Origin: a virus
Direction: 5' to 3' (one strand)
IMG/VR virus record: IMGVR_UViG_3300022208_000008
Location: 1 to 45,555 of that record
Length of the DNA: 45,555 nucleotides
Shown here: positions 6,503-12,906 of the stretch, piece after piece
How positions within the stretch are numbered: position 1 is the first letter of the stretch
Layout: each line of letters starts with the position of its first letter
Position numbers and translations under genes: made by a program
The notes under the pieces: model-generated
The model's input: only the letters and a program-made list of their open reading frames with translations
Told to the model about the DNA's origin: nothing
The model's database searches: none

Positions 6503-6688
6503 AACTCTATATTCTCTATAGAGGTTCTCTAAACTTCCGTTTATTCTAAATTCAAGTTTTCCAGCATCAACTAACCTATCCAACATATAAGTGGCCCGCC
6601 TTAAATGGATCGTATCCCATTTAGTAAACCACTTGTCTTTTGGGCACTTTTTCATGGCATTTTCTAATGCCTTGGTCATCTTAATCAT
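6497..6688 (-). CDS. Small winged-helix-like protein, 63 aa
   Basis: Starts MIKMTKALENAMKKCPKDKW and continues TIHLRRATYMLDRLVDAGKL, then EFRINGSLENLYREYRVL. The helix-helix-wing layout with DRLVDAGKLEFR resembles a small winged helix-turn-helix. GGAGG is 8 bases before the ATG at 6688; a longer frame to 6772 runs back through the attC-like site and is not real. It is enclosed by two attC-like sites and reads opposite to them. DNA binding is a guess from the fold. Confidence 0.7.
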   Translation of the reverse strand: MIKMTKALENAMKKCPKDKWFTKWDTIHLRRATYMLDRLVDAGKLEFRINGSLENLYREYRVL

Positions 6689-6716
6689 TTTAAGTACCTC
6701 CGTAAGGTAAACGTTT

Positions 6717-6786
6717 GATAACCACACGGTCGAGAGCGCCTGCGGCTCGGATGGCCTGCGGCCACCGCTCACCTGGGCGTTAAGTG
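6717..6786 (+). repeat. attC-like site B (integron recombination site candidate)
   Basis: Plus strand: R'' GATAACC, L'' CGGTCGAGAGCG, a structured centre (CCTGCGG...CCGCAGG-like and GGCC repeats), L' CGCTCACC, and R' GCGTTAAGT. GTTAAGT fits the GTTRRRY core consensus exactly. L' pairs with L'' only if extra bases in L'' bulge out (GGT-C-GA-GAGCG), as in real attC sites. The TTA of R' is the stop codon of the minus-strand gene to the right. About 70 bases. Confidence 0.62.
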
Positions 6787-7049
6787 GCTCTCACTTTAAC
6801 TGGCTGCATTGAAAGCCCACTCACAGCATATCCATAATCTTTCATTTCCATTTCTACCTTTACTCTTTTCCCGTCATACATGATTTCAATGCTCATGTAG
6901 TCTTCGTCCCTGGTGTTAGAGGTTACTCGGCTAATTGTAATTTTGCCACTTAACCCTTCACTCAAGGCCGAGTTGCTGCCACGGTTGTCACCATAAACAG
7001 TAAGCTCTCTGCCTATCATTTTCATGTCACGATCTGTATTTGTTTCCAT
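6780..7049 (-). CDS. Hypothetical beta-rich protein, 89 aa
   Basis: Starts METNTDRDMKMIGRELTVYG after AAGGAGG; an in-frame TTG two codons earlier is less likely. Short charged N-terminus, then alternating strands (SGKITISRVTSN, YMSIEIMYDGKRVKVEMEMK). No motif recognised. Its stop codon is formed by the R' core of attC-like site B, so if that site is real this gene is the next cassette in the array, in reverse orientation. Confidence 0.68.
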   Translation of the reverse strand: METNTDRDMKMIGRELTVYGDNRGSNSALSEGLSGKITISRVTSNTRDEDYMSIEIMYDGKRVKVEMEMKDYGYAVSGLSMQPVKVRAT

Positions 7050-7079
7050 CCGCAACCTCCTTAGTTTTTAGTTGTGCGC

Positions 7080-7304
7080 CTAATTGTTTCTATCCAATCC
7101 GGCCTTTGTCCATCCTGCCATCCAATTCCAATGTACTTCGCTATTTTCATCTCGGTAAGGGTTTTGCCCTACTTTAAGCCCTTGCATATGAGCAGCATAT
7201 CCCATTTGATAGGCTCTTAATTTTTGCGAACCCGTCGCACAACCCGCCGCTGCACTCGGACTGGCGTCCTCGTCCGTTCTCCTACTTGGGTCTGGGTTTG
7301 CCAT
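7080..7304 (-). CDS. Ribosome modulation factor-like protein, 74 aa
   Basis: The second half reads AYQMGYAAHMQGLKVGQNPY, then a Trp-rich end, WNWMAGWTKAGLDR. This matches the RMF pattern (A-Y/H-x2-G-Y-x-A-x3-G ... NPY ... W-x2-G-W), a family that inactivates ribosomes by dimerisation in bacteria; CrpP-like plasmid proteins share it. The N-terminal 30 residues are polar and possibly disordered. Strong GACGGAGGATAAT site before the ATG. In a phage it could act on host ribosomes or be a carried cassette gene; neither is shown here. Confidence 0.7.
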   Translation of the reverse strand: MANPDPSRRTDEDASPSAAAGCATGSQKLRAYQMGYAAHMQGLKVGQNPYRDENSEVHWNWMAGWTKAGLDRNN

Positions 7305-7308
7305 ATTA

Positions 7309-7362
7309 TCCTCCGTCAGTTAGGTTTCCCCACCGCCAGCGCGGTGAGCTTTTCGTTATACT
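7309..7362 (+). repeat. Hairpin with partial attC resemblance
   Basis: Plus strand CCCACCGC-CAGC-GCGGTGAG forms a good stem and is followed by CTTTTCGTTATAC, like an L'-R' half. The left end has GTTAGG in direct rather than inverted orientation, so the site fails the attC rule at R''. TTA of CGTTATAC is the stop codon of the DUF1064 gene, as at the other sites. Weak candidate. Confidence 0.3.
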
Positions 7363-7664
7363 TCCTCAATCTTCACAGGGTAAAGACTCTCGACCATCTT
7401 CTTTTTCATTATATATTCTTTCGTCCTCATTCCCTTGACATCGACGAAATGGACGGTTCCGTCGGCCCAAAACTCCTGAAAATCAACCCTGTATGTCACT
7501 CCTCCCGGAAGATGAAACGGAACCTGGCGGAGAAAAAATATGACTTCGCCGGAAAGCCACCTCAGCTTCAATTCCCGATAGTATTCTGCCTCCTTCTTGC
7601 TGTCGAATCGTATACCGTCAACTTCTGTCTTGACTGCGCTGAACTTGTGGCAATGAACTCTCAT
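7356..7664 (-). CDS. DUF1064-like phage nuclease
   Basis: The order FDSKKEAEYYRELKL ... VIFFLRQVPFHLPGG, YRVDFQEFWADGTVHFVDVKG matches the VSR-like PD-(D/E)XK fold of DUF1064 phage proteins: Glu of the first helix, D of YRVDF and the VDVKG motif would bind the metal. Such proteins are thought to cut branched or nicked DNA. The ATG at 7664 (MRVHCHKFSA) is placed after AAAGGAT; a frame to 7694 exists. It lies downstream of SSB in the recombination operon. Confidence 0.78.
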   Translation of the reverse strand: MRVHCHKFSAVKTEVDGIRFDSKKEAEYYRELKLRWLSGEVIFFLRQVPFHLPGGVTYRVDFQEFWADGTVHFVDVKGMRTKEYIMKKKMVESLYPVKIEEV

Positions 7665-7757
7665 TGGGTTATCCTTTCGCTTTTGTGGAACCATCCGTCA
7701 TGCCGAAGGGCTCTAAAAAAGCCCCTCCCCACTACAGGGAGGGTATTGGAGGAATCG

Positions 7758-8156
7758 CTAAAAGGGTATCTCGCCGTCATCGTCAATATCGTCTCCTGCT
7801 GTCTGGCCTGATTGCGCCCCACCTCCAGATTGCCCGAGCATGGTCATTGTAGATGCGACGATCTCCGTCGTCTGCTTCTTGTTCCCGTCGTTGTCCTCCC
7901 ACTCCCGCGTCTGGAGCCTTCCTTCGATGTAGACCTGCTTCCCTTTTGACAGGTACTCGCCGCAAATTTCCCCGAGCTTACCCCATGCGACGATGCGATG
8001 CCATTCAGTCTTTGTTTCCTTCTGTCCTTCCTTGTTCGTCCATTTCTCAGAAGTTGCCACGCTAAATGATGCAACCGCCGTCCCGCCCTTGGTATATCGT
8101 ACTTCAGGATCTTTGCCCAAAAATCCTACAATTATTGCCTTGTTCACTCCGCTCAT
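7758..8156 (-). CDS. ssb: Single-stranded DNA-binding protein
   Basis: OB-fold [23 protein letters not shown] at the N-terminus, then [32 protein letters not shown] and [20 protein letters not shown]. The flexible tail ends in DDDGEIPF, the acidic tip that recruits replication and recombination partners. The ATG at 8156 is chosen because GGAGG is 9 bases upstream, inside the stop of the exonuclease gene; a GTG at 8165 is too close to it. Works with ERF and YqaJ encoded just upstream. 132 residues. Confidence 0.95.
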   Translation of the reverse strand: MSGVNKAIIVGFLGKDPEVRYTKGGTAVASFSVATSEKWTNKEGQKETKTEWHRIVAWGKLGEICGEYLSKGKQVYIEGRLQTREWEDNDGNKKQTTEIVASTMTMLGQSGGGAQSGQTAGDDIDDDGEIPF

Positions 8157-8161
8157 ATCTG

Positions 8162-8767
8162 TCACGCCTCCATCAATTTATTATAGACTTCTTCCAGTTC
8201 CTCGGTAAACTCCTTGACCGCCTTCGAGAATTTTGCAATCCATATTTCGTCGCGTTCGACGATGATATGAAAAGGCTTGACCGCAGGATAATACGAGAAG
8301 AAATGCCACCTCTTGCGCCCCGTAACCGCAAGACTGCCCTGGACTTGCTGGAAGTACGTTGTCGGGAGTTTCCCGCCGATGAGATATTCTACATGAACAG
8401 CGATTGAAGGGCATTTGATTTCCAGACCTTCATCGTCTCCTATTAAGCCGTCAGGCGAGCATCCAACCGTCTTGCTCTCGTCATTATAGCAAAAGCCTAT
8501 TTGCTCTACCTGTAGGCCCGTTGTCAGTTCGAATAGTGACCGCGCTTCTGCCTCCATTTCGATTCCGCGCAGCATGGCATCATTTGAATATGAATCTTCA
8601 GCGATACCCGCGACCCGCTCTCCGGCAAGTTTGTATATGAGCTTTTCGCGCTGCTTTGATATTTCCCCCGTCGTGGTCAATATCTTGTCGAAGACCGATG
8701 CGGTAGGTATACCCAACCGTGCGGAATGCCATTCTGGCGTGCCCTGTTCAACGTCAAGAATAATCAT
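8162..8767 (-). CDS. YqaJ-type recombinase exonuclease
   Basis: Member of the YqaJ/lambda-exonuclease family that resects DNA ends for annealing. I see the opening [18 protein letters not shown], the Glu of [17 protein letters not shown], the metal motif [20 protein letters not shown] (D ... E-x-K) and [19 protein letters not shown] (Q motif), in the usual order. 201 residues, normal length. GAGGGAAAAAG precedes the ATG. Overlaps the ERF stop, and its own stop holds the SSB ribosome-binding site, so the three genes form one coupled recombination unit. Confidence 0.93.
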   Translation of the reverse strand: MIILDVEQGTPEWHSARLGIPTASVFDKILTTTGEISKQREKLIYKLAGERVAGIAEDSYSNDAMLRGIEMEAEARSLFELTTGLQVEQIGFCYNDESKTVGCSPDGLIGDDEGLEIKCPSIAVHVEYLIGGKLPTTYFQQVQGSLAVTGRKRWHFFSYYPAVKPFHIIVERDEIWIAKFSKAVKEFTEELEEVYNKLMEA

Positions 8768-9516
8768 TTCTTTTTCCCTCTTTCTTTGGCTTTGAGAGCG
8801 GCCAAGGCTTTGTTGAAATCGGGGGCCTTTATCTGGTCAAGTTCCTCAGCTCCGATATATTTAAGGAACTGCCGAAGATCAGCCCCCGTGCTTTCGATCC
8901 ATTCATTCAGGATGATGATTTGCTCATCTGAAATGTAATCGATGCCAGCCGCCCCGTCATCATCTTCATGGGTTGCAAGGCCGGTCAGTGACAGAATCGT
9001 ATACCGTTCCAGATATGTCACCGTTGACCCTACGGCCTGGATTGAGTTTTTGTTTCCAGAATTGTCCGGGCTGGCGTTCAACGTAGTGCTTTCCGAATGG
9101 CCGAGAATATGGGTGATCTTGCAGGTGACAAAGATTTTCTCTCCTTCCTGCTTTGTTTCCCAAGCCGCCGATAAACCGTGCTGGCTCAATGCCGAACTGA
9201 TCTTTTCAGTCACGTTTGCGAGGGTAGCATGGCGATAATTTGTCCGGCCCTTCTGCGATGTGTAGTCAACCTTCGCATCCTTGTTGATCTTCGGCGGATT
9301 GGCTTTGAACTTCGCCATCGCAACATGGTAAGCTTTCTTTGCCTCATTGCGCTCGAATCGCTCCTGAAGTTCCATCATCTTTTCGATCTGTTCAACCCCG
9401 GCCCCTTTGTCGATGGCATATTTAAGAATGCTCTCCATCGTCTGCGGGACGCTTGCATGTGTAGAAACCTCATGCCTTGCTGTTAATGCAAGGTCTTTTT
9501 GCTCTGGATGATCCAT
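8764..9516 (-). CDS. erf: ERF-family single-strand annealing protein
   Basis: ERF family: the core KKAYHVAMAKFKANPPKINK, then TNYRHATLANVTEKISSALS, HGLSAAWETKQEG and VGSTVTYLERYTILSLTGL are characteristic. These proteins form rings on ssDNA and anneal complementary strands, helping genome circularisation and recombination. 250 residues. AAGGAGGAAGTCA precedes the ATG. The partner exonuclease is encoded next with a 4-base overlap. Confidence 0.92.
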   Translation of the reverse strand: MDHPEQKDLALTARHEVSTHASVPQTMESILKYAIDKGAGVEQIEKMMELQERFERNEAKKAYHVAMAKFKANPPKINKDAKVDYTSQKGRTNYRHATLANVTEKISSALSQHGLSAAWETKQEGEKIFVTCKITHILGHSESTTLNASPDNSGNKNSIQAVGSTVTYLERYTILSLTGLATHEDDDGAAGIDYISDEQIIILNEWIESTGADLRQFLKYIGAEELDQIKAPDFNKALAALKAKERGKKK

Positions 9517-9527
9517 TGACTTCCTCC

Positions 9528-10640
9528 TTAGAATTCAATTTTAAGGTGACGGATTTTGCCATCAAGGATAGCCTCGATTAATTCCTTCGCTCCGCTGTCC
9601 CTGCATACTTTTTCCGAAATATTAGAGGACTTAAGATCTTCGATAATTTCTCCGATGATCTTATTCCTGTGCCGCTTGTTTTCTTCCCGCTTCCTGGTTT
9701 CTTCCGCCTCTCTCTTCCTCTCCTCTTCCTGGCGGCGCTTTTCTGCTTCGACCGCTTCTCTCTTGTCACGCTCGGCCTTTTCAAAGGCTTCTTTCTTTTC
9801 CCTCTCTGCCCTTTCCGCAGCCTCGGCCTTCTCCTTCTCTGCCCTCTCTGCGGCGGCTTTGGCTTCCTCTGCGGCTTTCCTTGCCTCGGCCTTTTCTCTT
9901 TCGTGACGCTCGATCTCTTCGCGCCTGCGGCGGTCATCCTCCTCCGCCTTCCGTTTGGCCTCTTCCTCGGCTTCGATCCTTGCCTTCTCTGCGGCCTCTC
10001 TGGCGATACGCTCTTCCCGTTCCTTCTGCTCTCTCTCAACCCTTTCACGTTCGGCACGGGCTTTCTCTTCGGCCTCCTTCTCATTGTGCCGCATGATGAT
10101 GAGTTTGGCTTCGAGCTTTTCGAGTATATCGCTTTTGACCTTGGCCGCTTCATCTGCAAACTCGGCAAAAGATTCGTCAACGGCAATCCCCTTGACTTCT
10201 TTAATGGCCCCATTGATCTGATTTGAGTTGTCGAAATTCTGAACCGCAGAAAGGTTGATCCGGTCGATCTTTTCTCTGATCGATGAAACGCGCCTCTCTT
10301 CGGCCTCTTCATATTCCGTCAACGGACGCCTAACATCATCCTTGATCTCATCGCATCCATCGCGGAGCTTTCTCCTTGCCCCATCGACAATGCTGACTTT
10401 CTCTTTCAGTGCCGAAATATACTGCTTCCCAAGTTCGTCAAGATAAGTCTTTGATCTGGCGACCTTGTAAGCCAGTGATGCGATTGCCTGCCGTCCCTTG
10501 GCTGTAGAAACATCCAGTTCGTTCTTTGACACTTCCTCCTTAATCCTATGGAGCAAATGTTCGGCTCCATCCCCTTCAAATAATACCGCCAGATTGTTCG
10601 TGTCTACTGTTACAACAAGGTCTTTATTCTCTACGCTCAT
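9528..10640 (-). CDS. Long coiled-coil protein of the recombination operon
   Basis: The N-terminal 150 residues form a helical domain (DLVVTVDTNNLAVLFEGDG; KGRQAIASLAYKVARSKTYL), similar in layout to phage proteins found beside ERF or RecT. Residues about 175-330 are an almost unbroken coiled coil of Glu/Lys/Arg/Ala heptads (EEKARAERERVEREQKEREE is one turn of it), ending in a compact tail (SGAKELIEAILDGKIRHLKI). No nuclease motif seen. The repetitive codons give long antisense frames that are not genes. Likely role is scaffolding or DNA-end handling; specific function unknown. Confidence 0.8.
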   Translation of the reverse strand: MSVENKDLVVTVDTNNLAVLFEGDGAEHLLHRIKEEVSKNELDVSTAKGRQAIASLAYKVARSKTYLDELGKQYISALKEKVSIVDGARRKLRDGCDEIKDDVRRPLTEYEEAEERRVSSIREKIDRINLSAVQNFDNSNQINGAIKEVKGIAVDESFAEFADEAAKVKSDILEKLEAKLIIMRHNEKEAEEKARAERERVEREQKEREERIAREAAEKARIEAEEEAKRKAEEDDRRRREEIERHEREKAEARKAAEEAKAAAERAEKEKAEAAERAEREKKEAFEKAERDKREAVEAEKRRQEEERKREAEETRKREENKRHRNKIIGEIIEDLKSSNISEKVCRDSGAKELIEAILDGKIRHLKIEF

Positions 10641-10652
10641 TTGACTTCCTCC

Positions 10653-10817
10653 TTATTCCTTTTCAATTTTATTCAACCCTTTAGGATTGAGATTATTATT
10701 CCCCCTGTAGTTCCGCTTTGCTCTCCGGGCCTTTTCGTTCGCAGCACAATACTTGCAATCCTCGGCGCAGTTCGCTTCCTTGTGCCTTTCCCACTCTATG
10801 TCGATTACCTTTGGCAT
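10653..10817 (-). CDS. Small Cys-containing basic protein, 54 aa
   Basis: Reads MPKVIDIEWERHKEANCAED then CKYCAANEKARRAKRNYRG. GGAGGATAGGAAGGA immediately precedes the ATG, which decides this frame over an antisense-looking one (10696-10899) in another phase. CxxC and an extra Cys may bind zinc; the tail is Asn/Lys-rich. It overlaps the Cys-rich gene upstream by 13 bases. Function unknown. Confidence 0.72.
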   Translation of the reverse strand: MPKVIDIEWERHKEANCAEDCKYCAANEKARRAKRNYRGNNNLNPKGLNKIEKE

Positions 10818-11062
10818 TCCTTCCTATCCTCCTCTTCGTATTCCGCCGCAAGTCTGTCCTGTTCACAGATTGGGCAGTTATCAACGCATTTTTTATCAAG
10901 GTGGCGCTCCCGGCAGCACTCCCTAACTTGGTATGGCTCGCAGCGGTTCCGGCATTCCCGCGTCCCGGCGATTTCGTCCCGGCACTTCTCGGGGTCCGTC
11001 CCCTCCCATCCTGGAATCATGCTGGTAGTCACGCCCACAGGGTAATTATTATCGTAAGGCAT
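10805..11062 (-). CDS. Cys-rich hypothetical protein, 85 aa
   Basis: Starts MPYDNNYPVGVTTSMIPGWE after GGAGGTGAT. From residue 28 it contains ten Cys, including ECRNRCEPYQVRECCRERH and CVDNCPICEQDRLAAEYEEE. The pattern suggests multinuclear zinc binding or a compact disulphide/zinc fold. It is in a run of small Cys-rich genes (10653-12026) near the start of the early operon, typical of host-takeover genes, but no function can be assigned. Confidence 0.74.
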   Translation of the reverse strand: MPYDNNYPVGVTTSMIPGWEGTDPEKCRDEIAGTRECRNRCEPYQVRECCRERHLDKKCVDNCPICEQDRLAAEYEEEDRKECQR

Positions 11063-11220
11063 ATCACCTCCACACTCGTCGGCCTAAACGCATCGGCCAA
11101 CATCATCTTGAAAAGCCACCAACCGCCGTCCTCTATCCTGCAATCAATCAGCCTGTCGGCCTCTTCTATATATCCCGAATGGATGCAGTCAATACGCACC
11201 CAATCAAGTTCGGAGGCCAT
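11029..11220 (-). CDS. Small hypothetical protein, 63 aa
   Basis: Its ATG overlaps the stop of the gene before it (TAATG), so MASELDWVRIDCIHSGYIEE is the likely start rather than a longer frame to 11292. The body is mixed alpha/beta with a hydrophobic end (VEVICLTIIITLW). It overlaps the Cys-rich gene downstream by 34 bases in another frame. No family recognised. Confidence 0.6.
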   Translation of the reverse strand: MASELDWVRIDCIHSGYIEEADRLIDCRIEDGGWWLFKMMLADAFRPTSVEVICLTIIITLWA

Positions 11221-11492
11221 TAGATGAGATTGCCAGGGTTTGAGGGGTGGGTGCAACCGGCCCGGTTGACGTTTTGATCGCAAGCATCGCACTCCAAAAC
11301 ATCACAGCCGTTTGCCTTCAGAAATTCCCCCAATTTGTCCTTGAAAGATGGCGGGATGCTGTCGCCAATCTCCTTCGTAAGCTTCCATGCTTCGAGAGCG
11401 GCATCTTTCACGATCTTCTTTGAATCTTCCATCTCTGCATTTATGATTACGATCTGGAGCTGGTCTAAAATCTTATTCAGTTTCGTTCTCAT
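11220..11492 (-). CDS. Hypothetical helical protein, 90 aa
   Basis: Starts MRTKLNKILDQLQIVIINAE after GGAGGAGACA; a frame to 11600 overlaps the basic protein upstream and is rejected. Two or three helices are followed by a Cys-bearing tail (CDVLECDACDQNVNRAGCTH), which may be a zinc knuckle. Coupled to the next gene by TAATG. Function unknown. Confidence 0.7.
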   Translation of the reverse strand: MRTKLNKILDQLQIVIINAEMEDSKKIVKDAALEAWKLTKEIGDSIPPSFKDKLGEFLKANGCDVLECDACDQNVNRAGCTHPSNPGNLI

Positions 11493-11512
11493 TGTCTCCT
11501 CCATTATTAAGT

Positions 11513-11686
11513 TTATGAGCGGCTTCCAATCTCTCCGTGGACCGACCTGACATAGGAACCTTTGATTGAAGGATTCCATATCCTGCGGCCCCGAAGCCAT
11601 CCCTTTATCAGCTGCTTTTCTCTCTTCAATCTCCTTTTGTAACCGGACTGGCTTTCACCGTGCAACCTTTTATTTCCCTTTGTCAT
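11513..11686 (-). CDS. Small strongly basic protein, 57 aa
   Basis: Reads MTKGNKRLHGESQSGYKRRL then KREKQLIKGWLRGRRIWNPS. Estimated charge is strongly positive (about 17 Lys/Arg). GGAGGAGAAA directly before the ATG supports it. It overlaps the upstream gene's last 17 bases. It fills the gap between the 118- and 90-residue genes. Possibly nucleic-acid binding; no family known to me. Confidence 0.72.
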   Translation of the reverse strand: MTKGNKRLHGESQSGYKRRLKREKQLIKGWLRGRRIWNPSIKGSYVRSVHGEIGSRS

Positions 11687-12026
11687 TTTCTCCTCCTCTT
11701 GATTCGTATTTGTTTATGATATCTTCTGCATAGTCAAGAATTCGGTACTCTCCACAGAAGCAAATTCCTACTGAATGATCGCATCCTCCTGCATCCTTGT
11801 GATAATCTTGTACGATTTCCACAAGCGCCTTAATGACCCCTATGCAATTAGCTATCTCTAAAACTTTGTCTGTATTCGGATTATGGTCACAAGTTATGCA
11901 AGGATAATCGCCTTCTTCCAACCTGTACTTGTGAAAGCACCAGCAGCACGGAAAAGGCAAAACCGCCCTCATAGTGTGCGAAATAATAAAAAAATCCCGC
12001 TTTACTGCGTAGTCACGTAGTCCCAT
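11670..12026 (-). CDS. Cys/His-rich hypothetical protein, 118 aa; first early gene
   Basis: Contains LPFPCCWCFHKYRLEEGDYP, CITCDHNPNTDKVLE and GGCDHSVGICFCGEYRILDY, a spacing that suggests one or two zinc sites. The ATG follows AGGAGGAAAAA. It is the first gene after the leader terminator at 12046-12091, so its expression probably depends on readthrough of, or escape from, that terminator. Family unknown. Confidence 0.75.
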   Translation of the reverse strand: MGLRDYAVKRDFFIISHTMRAVLPFPCCWCFHKYRLEEGDYPCITCDHNPNTDKVLEIANCIGVIKALVEIVQDYHKDAGGCDHSVGICFCGEYRILDYAEDIINKYESRGGENDKGK

Positions 12027-12045
12027 TTTTTCCTCCTGTGAAATT

Positions 12046-12091
12046 AAAAAAATCGGCCCATCAGAGAGCGGAAGTCTCTCTTCAGGGCCGA
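12046..12091 (-). terminator. Intrinsic terminator at end of leader RNA
   Basis: Minus strand hairpin TCGGCCC-(inner AGAGAG/CTCTCT stem)-GGGCCGA followed by TTTTTTT. A strong rho-independent terminator sitting 20 bases before the first early gene and about 160 bases after a good promoter. Confidence 0.85.
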
Positions 12092-12213
12092 CGGGTCAAG
12101 GCTCCACATCGGGCTATCTTGATGTGGCGTACTCCTGGGACGGGATACCATGCGAGATGGTGCCCTCCGTGGATGCCTTTAACTTCTGTGATGTTGGAAA
12201 TAAATTTTCCCAT
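12082..12213 (-). CDS. Possible small protein inside the leader RNA, 43 aa
   Basis: Frame MGKFISNITEVKGIHGGHHL, continuing AWYPVPGVRHIKIARCGALT, with GGGAG six bases upstream. The stop codon is inside the terminator stem. Composition is protein-like, but the same bases form strong stems, so the frame may be incidental. Either a leader peptide or not a gene. Confidence 0.35.
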   Translation of the reverse strand: MGKFISNITEVKGIHGGHHLAWYPVPGVRHIKIARCGALTRRP

Positions 12214-12247
12214 GTCTCCCGTCCCAAGGATTATGGCTTATGGTAGG

Positions 12248-12276
12248 AGTCTATACCCGATTTTTTCCGGTGTCAA
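12248..12276 (-). promoter_or_regulatory. Putative early promoter
   Basis: Minus strand TTGACA (perfect -35) followed by TATAGA after 15 bases or TAGACT after 17. It is the best sigma70-like match I noticed. It lies just after the terminator that ends the lysis operon and just before the structured leader, at the point where late genes give way to early genes on the circular map. Confidence 0.7.
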
Positions 12277-12296
12277 GGATTATTTTGCAGGGCATG

Positions 12297-12325
12297 AAAA
12301 AAAGTCCCCCTGATAGGTCAGGGGG
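12297..12325 (-). terminator. Intrinsic terminator after lysis genes
   Basis: Minus strand CCCCCTGA-CCTA-TCAGGGGG-ACTTTTTTT: an 8-base GC-rich stem, 4-base loop and T run. It lies after the outer spanin gene and separates late from early transcription. The 56 bases between the spanin stop and this hairpin show nothing else. Confidence 0.88.
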
Positions 12326-12381
12326 TGTGCATGGCACAATGAAAGGAGGCGTGTCGCGCCGTGGTAGGCGCTGGGGTAGGC

Positions 12382-12645
12382 TTATTTATCGAGGCAACGC
12401 TGATATTCCCGCATTACCTCCCTGAGATATCCTTTGGAAAGGCACAAATACCCGTCATTCCCTGGATATTCGATTATCTCCCGGCTGTCCGGCACTAGAA
12501 CCGTTTTTCTCCAGCACCCTGTCATGGAGATCGTCGAGCATAGCAGAAAGATCAAGAGGATCGCATTGGATAGCTTTGTCGATTTCTTCACGTTTCCGCT
12601 CCTTGATTGCTTCTTTCTCATAGTGACGTTGGATGAATCCACCAA
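12382..12645 (-). CDS. Outer-membrane spanin lipoprotein (Rz1-like)
   Basis: Contains a signal sequence with lipobox: KLSNAILLIFLLCSTISMTG then Cys. After cleavage at the Cys the mature part is about 46 residues, the size of Rz1-type proteins. It is nested out of phase with the inner spanin candidate, the classical Rz/Rz1 layout. Start uncertain: TTG/GTG near 12645 or ATG at 12621 (MRKKQSRSGNVKK). It would join with the inner spanin to fuse inner and outer membranes in the last step of lysis, which implies a Gram-negative host. Confidence 0.75.
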   Translation of the reverse strand: MVDSSNVTMRKKQSRSGNVKKSTKLSNAILLIFLLCSTISMTGCWRKTVLVPDSREIIEYPGNDGYLCLSKGYLREVMREYQRCLDK

Positions 12646-12688
12646 TTATCCCGAGTAAAGCAGAGATTATGGCAACCGCACCTGTCAC
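12455..12688 (-). CDS. Inner-membrane spanin candidate (Rz-like)
   Basis: N-terminal membrane segment GAVAIISALLGIIGGFI followed by a charged helical region (QRHYEKEAIKERKREEIDKA) and LDLSAMLDDLHDRVLE. GTG start overlaps the holin stop (GTGA). At 77 residues it is short for Rz, but the topology and the embedded lipoprotein gene fit an inner spanin. Confidence 0.65.
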   Translation of the reverse strand: MTGAVAIISALLGIIGGFIQRHYEKEAIKERKREEIDKAIQCDPLDLSAMLDDLHDRVLEKNGSSAGQPGDNRISRE

Positions 12689-12888
12689 TGGAGAGACTTC
12701 ATAGTCTTATGGCCGAGGCCACCGCCAGTAAAGATGTAGGCCGCTTCCTTCACTGGTCCGGCGATATCGGCGCAAATCGGATAAAGAGCGGCCATCGCCA
12801 TCAGAAGGTCATGCGATGCAAACAGGATAGCGCCTATTGCCGTCTTTTTGCCATTGAAAAAACTCCAAACCGCAATTACTTTGCCCAT
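12685..12888 (-). CDS. Holin-like membrane protein
   Basis: 67 residues starting MGKVIAVWSFFNGKKTAIGA, with hydrophobic stretches AIGAILFASHDLLMAMAALY and a weaker AAYIFTGGGLGH. The size, position between endolysin and spanins, and strong AAAGGGGGTGAT site support a holin that permeabilises the inner membrane at lysis. ATG at 12888 preferred over TTG at 12894. Confidence 0.68.
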   Translation of the reverse strand: MGKVIAVWSFFNGKKTAIGAILFASHDLLMAMAALYPICADIAGPVKEAAYIFTGGGLGHKTMKSLQ

Positions 12889-12906
12889 ATTCAATCACCC
12901 CCTTTT

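Larger units (their letters stand above)
12046..12245 (-). ncRNA. Short structured transcript: leader or small RNA
   Basis: A promoter-like element at 12248-12276 would start a transcript of about 200 bases ending at the terminator. On the minus strand it holds a 12-base long-range pairing (CCTTGGGACGGGA with TCCCGTCCCAGG), an ACCAT-GCGAG-ATGGT-type hairpin inside it, and CCACATC...GATGTGG, before the terminator stem. This density of pairing argues for a functional RNA: either an independent small RNA or an attenuation/antitermination leader controlling the early operon. No known family recognised. Confidence 0.6.

Noticed and set aside
6717-6786. Reading the hairpins at the array as rho-independent terminators
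   Set aside because: No T tract follows the main stems on the minus strand, and the paired TAAC/GTTA ends are not needed for termination.
7224-7811. 195-codon plus-strand frame
   Set aside because: Antisense to RMF-like, DUF1064 and SSB genes; no start signal and no protein-like pattern.
9669-10226. Plus-strand frame rich in Leu/Phe, looks like a membrane protein
   Set aside because: It is the antisense of the Glu/Lys coiled coil (GAG/AAG codons read backwards as CTC/CTT).
10696-10899. 67-codon minus-strand frame starting MIKNALITAQ
   Set aside because: Out of phase with the 54-residue gene that has a perfect ribosome-binding site, and Arg/Gly-rich as wrong-frame translations often are.
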